Positions 60,265 to 64,000 of a stretch of 64,000 bases of DNA are shown in pieces. How positions within the stretch are numbered: the first letter of the stretch is position 1; every line of letters starts with the position of its first letter. Source of the stretch: Pseudochelatococcus lubricantis (GTDB lineage: Bacteria > Pseudomonadota > Alphaproteobacteria > Rhizobiales > Beijerinckiaceae); assembly GCF_042432495.1 (NCBI RefSeq), contig NZ_JBHLXC010000012.1, forward strand, positions 124,001-188,000, read 5' to 3'. The position numbers were made by a program, and so were the translations under genes. The notes below the pieces were generated by a model that did no database searches, was not told where the DNA came from, and was given only the letters and a program-made list of their open reading frames with translations.

Positions 60265-61541
60265 CGGTGGCCGGACAGCTTCACATTGGACTATGTCTTT
60301 CCGAAACGTGGCTGCTCGGCAGGGGCCCTGACGCCGCCGAGGGGCAAGCGCAAGTACGTGACCCCGCCGGCTTCTACGCCGGACTGGCGCGAGCTGCGGA
60401 AAAGGCCAAGCTGGACTTCGTCTTCAAACCGGATACGCTCGTGATACGCTCCGGCATCGCGGCGGCGACGCCGGCCATCGTGGGCCTCGACGTGACCGTC
60501 ATGCTCGCGTCGATCGCGCGGGAGACCGACAGGATCGGCCTGGTCACGACCGCCTCGACCACCTTTAACCCGCCCTACGTCGTGGCCCGCCAGATTCAGT
60601 CCCTGCACTGGATCAGCAACGGGCGAGCGGGATGGAACATCGTCACGTCCATCGAGGGCGCGGAAAATTTCGGCGATACGCCGATGCCGCCGACAGATGT
60701 CCGCTATCGCAAGGCACGGGAATTCACCGACGTTGTCCGGCGGCTCTGGCAAAGCTACCCCCTCGCCGCGCCGGCCGGCGCGGCGAACATCGCGCCTGTC
60801 GGCCACAGGGGGGAGTTCTTCAGCGTGGCAGGTCCGCTCAATGTGCCGGCCCATCCGGCCGGGCCGCCGCCGCTGTTCCAGGCAGGCGCTTCCGACATCG
60901 GGCGGGAATTCGCGGCGTCGGTGGCGGATGCCACGTTCGCGTCAACGCCCGACATGGGGGCCGCGATCGAACTGCGCGCCGATCTCCGCAGCCGCGCGGC
61001 GCGGCACGGACGGTCGCCGGACGCCGTCCGCGTGCTGCCGGGCCTGTACTTCTTCCTCGCCGCAACCCGGGAGGAGGCATGGGAGATGCACAGGCGGGCG
61101 CATGCGCATCTGACACGCCGGCATCGCTGCGATGCTGTGAAATCCATCCTTGGGCTCGACATCGGCCACCTGCCGGCCGACGGTCGGGTGACGCCCGATA
61201 TGCTCCCGGCGAGCGGCCTGCCCGTTCGCAGCCGCACCCATGCCGATCTGCTGCGCCGCTTCATCGCGCTCAACAATCCGACGGTGGAGGAATTGTTGTC
61301 GCGGCCCGAGGTCGTCGGCTCGGCCCATTGGGTTTCTGTCGGCACCGTGGATGACGTGCTGGGCGACATCATCGAGTGGCATGCGGCCGGCGCGATTGAC
61401 GGCTTCATCGCCCTCCCGGGCGGCTCGCTGGAATCGCTCGCGCTGTTCCTCGACGAACTGGTGCCAGCCCTTGCGGAGCGGGGATTGTTCCGCAAGGACT
61501 ACGAGGGCTCCACGCTGCGCGGACATCTGGGCATGGGCTGA
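60261..61541 (+). CDS. FMN-dependent luciferase-like monooxygenase (NtaA/SnaA/DszA family)
   Basis: This 426-residue protein has the NtaA/SnaA/DszA pattern: HIGLCLSETWLLGRGPDAAE near the start, TASTTFNPPYVVARQIQSLH (about 94-113), GRAGWNIVTS (about 118-127), YRKAREFTDVVRRLWQS and FQAGASDIGREFAA (about 212-225). Members use reduced FMN from a partner reductase to attack chelators such as NTA or EDTA, sulfur compounds, or other ligands. Being translationally coupled to a siderophore ATPase, it may oxidise an imported iron chelate to release the metal. No flavin reductase gene is adjacent. Confidence 0.88.
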   Translation: MTVAGQLHIGLCLSETWLLGRGPDAAEGQAQVRDPAGFYAGLARAAEKAKLDFVFKPDTLVIRSGIAAATPAIVGLDVTVMLASIARETDRIGLVTTASTTFNPPYVVARQIQSLHWISNGRAGWNIVTSIEGAENFGDTPMPPTDVRYRKAREFTDVVRRLWQSYPLAAPAGAANIAPVGHRGEFFSVAGPLNVPAHPAGPPPLFQAGASDIGREFAASVADATFASTPDMGAAIELRADLRSRAARHGRSPDAVRVLPGLYFFLAATREEAWEMHRRAHAHLTRRHRCDAVKSILGLDIGHLPADGRVTPDMLPASGLPVRSRTHADLLRRFIALNNPTVEELLSRPEVVGSAHWVSVGTVDDVLGDIIEWHAAGAIDGFIALPGGSLESLALFLDELVPALAERGLFRKDYEGSTLRGHLGMG

Positions 61542-61586
61542 CGGGAAAAGCCGCCCCGGCCCCGATAAGGCAGGGAACGGCAACTC

Positions 61587-62366
61587 TCAGCCGCCACCTC
61601 CCGCATCCAGCGTCGCCTGCTTCCCCGCCTCGAAAAGGGCCGCGCGGTGGCCTTCCGCCTCGGCCGTCCTCACGAAGGAGACAGTCGTGACGACGCAGGC
61701 GATTTCGTTCTGTACATTGAAGACGGGAGCCGCCTTGCCAGTCAGGGCCGAGAACAGGTGTTCGTTCAATTCCGCGCCGCCGGCTCGGCGGACGGCTTCC
61801 AGCGCGTCGGGCTTCGGCGTCTGCCCCCTGAAGGACGCAGGCTGCATTTTGCGTGCGGCCGAGATGGCTTTGGGAGGCAGATGGGCCTGAAAAACCAGCC
61901 CGCAGGCGGTGTTGTCGAGGGGCAGCACATCGCCGAGGCTGACCGTGCTGATCGAAAAATCCGTGCTGCGGTACCAGCGCACAACCGTGGGGCCGCGTTC
62001 GGTCCACACCGCAACGCCGCAACTGGCCGCGATGCGGGAAGCGAGGGATTGCATCAGCCTGGCGGCCACCTCCACCGGCTCGATGCGCCGCATCGCGCGG
62101 ATTCCGATGCTGAGCGAGGCCGGGCCGAGGTCGTATCGCCCCGTCGCCTCGTCCTGCGCCACCAGCCGCTCCCGAACGAGGCTCTGCATATAGCGGTGCG
62201 CCGTGGAAGGGCCGGTCTGAGCCTGCCGGGCAAGCTCGTTGAGGGCCATAGCCCCCTCCGCCTTCGCCAGTATTTCAAGGAAACGCGCCGCAATCGACAC
62301 GGACTGGATGGTCCCGGAACGCTTGTCCCGGTCGCGTTCCTTGCTGCCGGGTTGATTCGGCTTCAC
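61587..62366 (-). CDS. IclR-family transcription regulator
   Basis: The 259-residue protein has an N-terminal winged helix (about 20-80; NELARQAQTGPSTAHRYMQSL) and an IclR effector domain (about 95-250). Translation starts at a GTG behind AAGGAG. It converges on the monooxygenase gene and is divergent from the second TonB-dependent receptor, which it probably controls; the ligand might be the siderophore or its breakdown product. Confidence 0.9.
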   Translation of the reverse strand: MKPNQPGSKERDRDKRSGTIQSVSIAARFLEILAKAEGAMALNELARQAQTGPSTAHRYMQSLVRERLVAQDEATGRYDLGPASLSIGIRAMRRIEPVEVAARLMQSLASRIAASCGVAVWTERGPTVVRWYRSTDFSISTVSLGDVLPLDNTACGLVFQAHLPPKAISAARKMQPASFRGQTPKPDALEAVRRAGGAELNEHLFSALTGKAAPVFNVQNEIACVVTTVSFVRTAEAEGHRAALFEAGKQATLDAGGGG

Positions 62367-63041
62367 GGCTGGGACTCCTTATCGGCGGGCGGAAAACAGA
62401 AGGGGTCTGGAAACACAGTCATGGCATTCAACGACAGGGCTGGAATAGCGTGGACGACGGCGGCGCGACCCGGACGGGTTGCTGTTTATCACCGGAAACG
62501 CACGGTTTCATCGCAGATTGATGCGCAAGGCAAATCTGTTTGCCGCGATCCGTAGCCGGATCCTTCTTCCGTCTGCCGCAATCCGGCAGCGACTCTTGTA
62601 AAGGATCAATCCGTTGCCTCCGCATGCATCATGGATATTGCAGGAGCGCATCCCCGCCCCGGCTGTACGCCGAGTAAAGAACATGCACGCGGATAATCGC
62701 CGATTCGATCTCCATTTTCAAAATTAGAGTAATTACAGTATTTGCACAACCTTTTGCGCTCTCTCTTTTGCCGATCTACCCGCTCTGCCAAGTCCCGGTG
62801 TTGCACAAAGGTCATATAGAGGCCGCCAAACGGGCTTTTTCTTCCAATTGCAGGTTCACGCAATTGTTTTCCGGAATGCGTTCTGGCATGTGGAATGGAA
62901 TGAGGCGCAGCCACGTGCGACGGTCGGCGACGGGGCGTATCGCGCCGCCGCACACTTTCGGGTTTCCGTTTCGAGATCACCAGAAGCCAGCAGTTGGAGC
63001 CGGCGGTTGCCCATCGACCGATCAGATGGTGAGGGACGAAT
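62367..63041. other. Long IclR-receptor divergent gap
   Basis: This 675-base gap has no convincing gene; frames crossing it lack start sites and protein-like composition. It has an AT-rich patch (about 62715-62760) and the inverted repeat at 62529-62544. It probably holds regulator sites and a long leader for the receptor gene. Confidence 0.55.
62529..62544. promoter_or_regulatory. Inverted repeat GGCAAA-TCTG-TTTGCC
   Basis: Perfect 6-base arms with a 4-base spacer, 163 bases upstream of the IclR start. It is a candidate IclR operator. Confidence 0.4.
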
Positions 63042-64000
63042 ATGGGATTGAATTCTTTCGCGCGATATCTGCTCGGCAGCGCGAGCATCGCGGCGCTGGC
63101 GCTCCTCGCAGCGCCGGCCCTTGCACAGGAGAACGACGCGGGCGCCGTTCTCGAACTGCCGGAAATCACCGTCAGCGGCGAAAAAATCGAGCGCAGCCTG
63201 CAAAGGACCGCCAGTTCGGTCACTGTGCTGACGGCGAAGGACATCGCGCGCAAGGTGGGGGCGACTTCGGTCACGGAAGCGATCCAGGGCGTGCCGAACG
63301 TGGTCTTTCCGGATTCGGTCAGCGCGCCGGTTATCCGCGGCCAGGATACGCAAGGGCCCAACTCCGGCGCGGGCGCCTTCTTCGCCGGCACGGTGCCGCG
63401 CGCGCCCGTCAACGTCGATGGGCACTACCTGAACTTCAACGAGTTCTATTTCGGCACGACATCGGTCTGGGACGTCAGAAGCATCGAGGTATTCCGCGGC
63501 CCGCAGACGACGTCGCAGGGCGCGAACGCGACTGCTGGCGCGATCATCGTCAACACCAACGATCCGACCTTTACGCCAGAGGCAGCCTATCAGACAGAGT
63601 TCGGCAGCTACGACACGAAGCGGGCCTCGTTCATGCTCTCGGGTCCCCTCGTCAAGGATGAACTGGCGGCGCGCATCGCGCTCGACTATTCCGGCCGCGA
63701 TACGTTCATCGACTACATCAATCCGGGCTTCGTACCCGGCGATACCAATCTTGACTTCCAGAACGTCAATGCCCGCCTCAAGCTGCTCTGGCAGCCCACC
63801 GCGATCCCGGGCCTCGAAGCGAAATTCACCTATTCGTACAATTCAAGCAACCGGCCGACTCAGGAGGCGGCCACCCGGCCGTTCAGTGACCTCAACAGCA
63901 ACGCGGCGACGATGCCGACGTGGAAGCAGGACACCAACATCGGGATCCTCGACGTCAGCTACGACTTCTCCAACGGATTCAAGTTCTTCAATCAGACGCA
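63042..64000 (+). CDS. TonB-dependent outer-membrane receptor, 3' end missing
   Basis: The first 319 codons are in the window. There is a signal peptide (ARYLLGSASIAALALLAAPA, cleavage after ALA), a TonB-box-like LPEITVSGEKI, and a plug (SSVTVLTAKDIARKVGATSV, SIEVFRGPQTTSQGANATAG, where the usual VLYGS... motif falls), followed by the start of the barrel. It has no STN domain, unlike the receptor at 55117. The ATG is preceded by GAGGGA. It is divergent from the IclR regulator. Substrate unknown; an iron chelate is likely from the neighbours. Confidence 0.9.
   Translation, partial: MGLNSFARYLLGSASIAALALLAAPALAQENDAGAVLELPEITVSGEKIERSLQRTASSVTVLTAKDIARKVGATSVTEAIQGVPNVVFPDSVSAPVIRGQDTQGPNSGAGAFFAGTVPRAPVNVDGHYLNFNEFYFGTTSVWDVRSIEVFRGPQTTSQGANATAGAIIVNTNDPTFTPEAAYQTEFGSYDTKRASFMLSGPLVKDELAARIALDYSGRDTFIDYINPGFVPGDTNLDFQNVNARLKLLWQPTAIPGLEAKFTYSYNSSNRPTQEAATRPFSDLNSNAATMPTWKQDTNIGILDVSYDFSNGFKFFNQT

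Noticed and set aside
62606..63661. Long frames on both strands over the IclR-receptor gap and receptor start
   Set aside because: They are out of frame with the clear signal peptide and plug domain starting at 63042.

Overview
The window is a G+C-rich chromosomal segment of an alphaproteobacterium, most likely of the order Hyphomicrobiales. The evidence is a NarR-type Crp/Fnr regulator beside a fused double NarK, rhizobial-type intergenic palindromes of the 'AGAGCGC...GCGCTCT' class, a possible Irr-type (ICE-like) iron box, and the general gene complement. I could not assign a genus. I found no rRNA, tRNA, CRISPR array or intact insertion sequence.

Region 1 (1-24.9 kb) is an anaerobic respiration island. 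It starts with the 5' end of norC (nitric oxide reductase) and a small membrane protein. Next come ubiT-ubiU-ubiV (oxygen-independent ubiquinone hydroxylation), divergent from ubiD-ubiX (decarboxylase and its prenyl-FMN supplier). Then follow narR divergent from narK-narGHJI, a PpiC-like foldase and mobA. Convergent to mobA lie modCBA, then a solo molbindin (mop), moaA, and moeA-moaC-moaB-moaE-moaD. Quinone supply, nitrate/nitrite transport, the nitrate reductase, its chaperone, molybdate uptake and nearly the whole molybdenum cofactor pathway therefore sit together. Four FNR-type boxes (2945-2958, 5975-5988, 6134-6147, 21827-21840) suggest one anaerobic regulon.

Region 2 (25.2-29.5 kb) is a GntR regulator with three catabolic enzymes: a proline-racemase-superfamily dehydratase, an enolase-superfamily enzyme and a pyrroline-hydroxycarboxylate deaminase-like enzyme. 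It looks like an incomplete hydroxyproline-type pathway with a shared operator-like sequence. Region 3 (29.6-33.6 kb) has an alpha/beta hydrolase whose N terminus is apparently an IS481 transposase remnant, a tiny unknown gene, and a three-gene group (two VOC proteins and a DHFR-like protein) divergent from an HxlR regulator. glpK follows.

Region 4 (35.3-45.1 kb) holds a Spy/CpxP-like periplasmic protein with a two-component system, a sulfide/persulfide detoxification operon (DUF442 sulfurtransferase-like protein, ETHE1-type dioxygenase, split YeeE/YedE transporter, SulP permease), and a QseBC-like two-component system followed by a DsbA-like thiol oxidoreductase. The same CTTAAG-N5-CTTAAG direct repeat lies upstream of both the QseBC-like system and the DsbA gene.

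Region 5 (45.1-53.7 kb) is a complete kdp operon on the minus strand: an unannotated 26-residue membrane peptide, kdpF, kdpA, kdpB, kdpC, kdpD, kdpE and a closing ptsN-like gene. Region 6 (54.1-64 kb) is an iron/siderophore island: esterase, FecA-type receptor with signalling domain, fecR and fecI on the minus strand; divergently, an orphan siderophore-type ABC ATPase translationally coupled to an NTA-monooxygenase-family flavoenzyme; then an IclR regulator divergent from a second, truncated TonB-dependent receptor. The coupling of siderophore import with a chelate/siderophore-modifying flavoenzyme is the best candidate for something not yet described.
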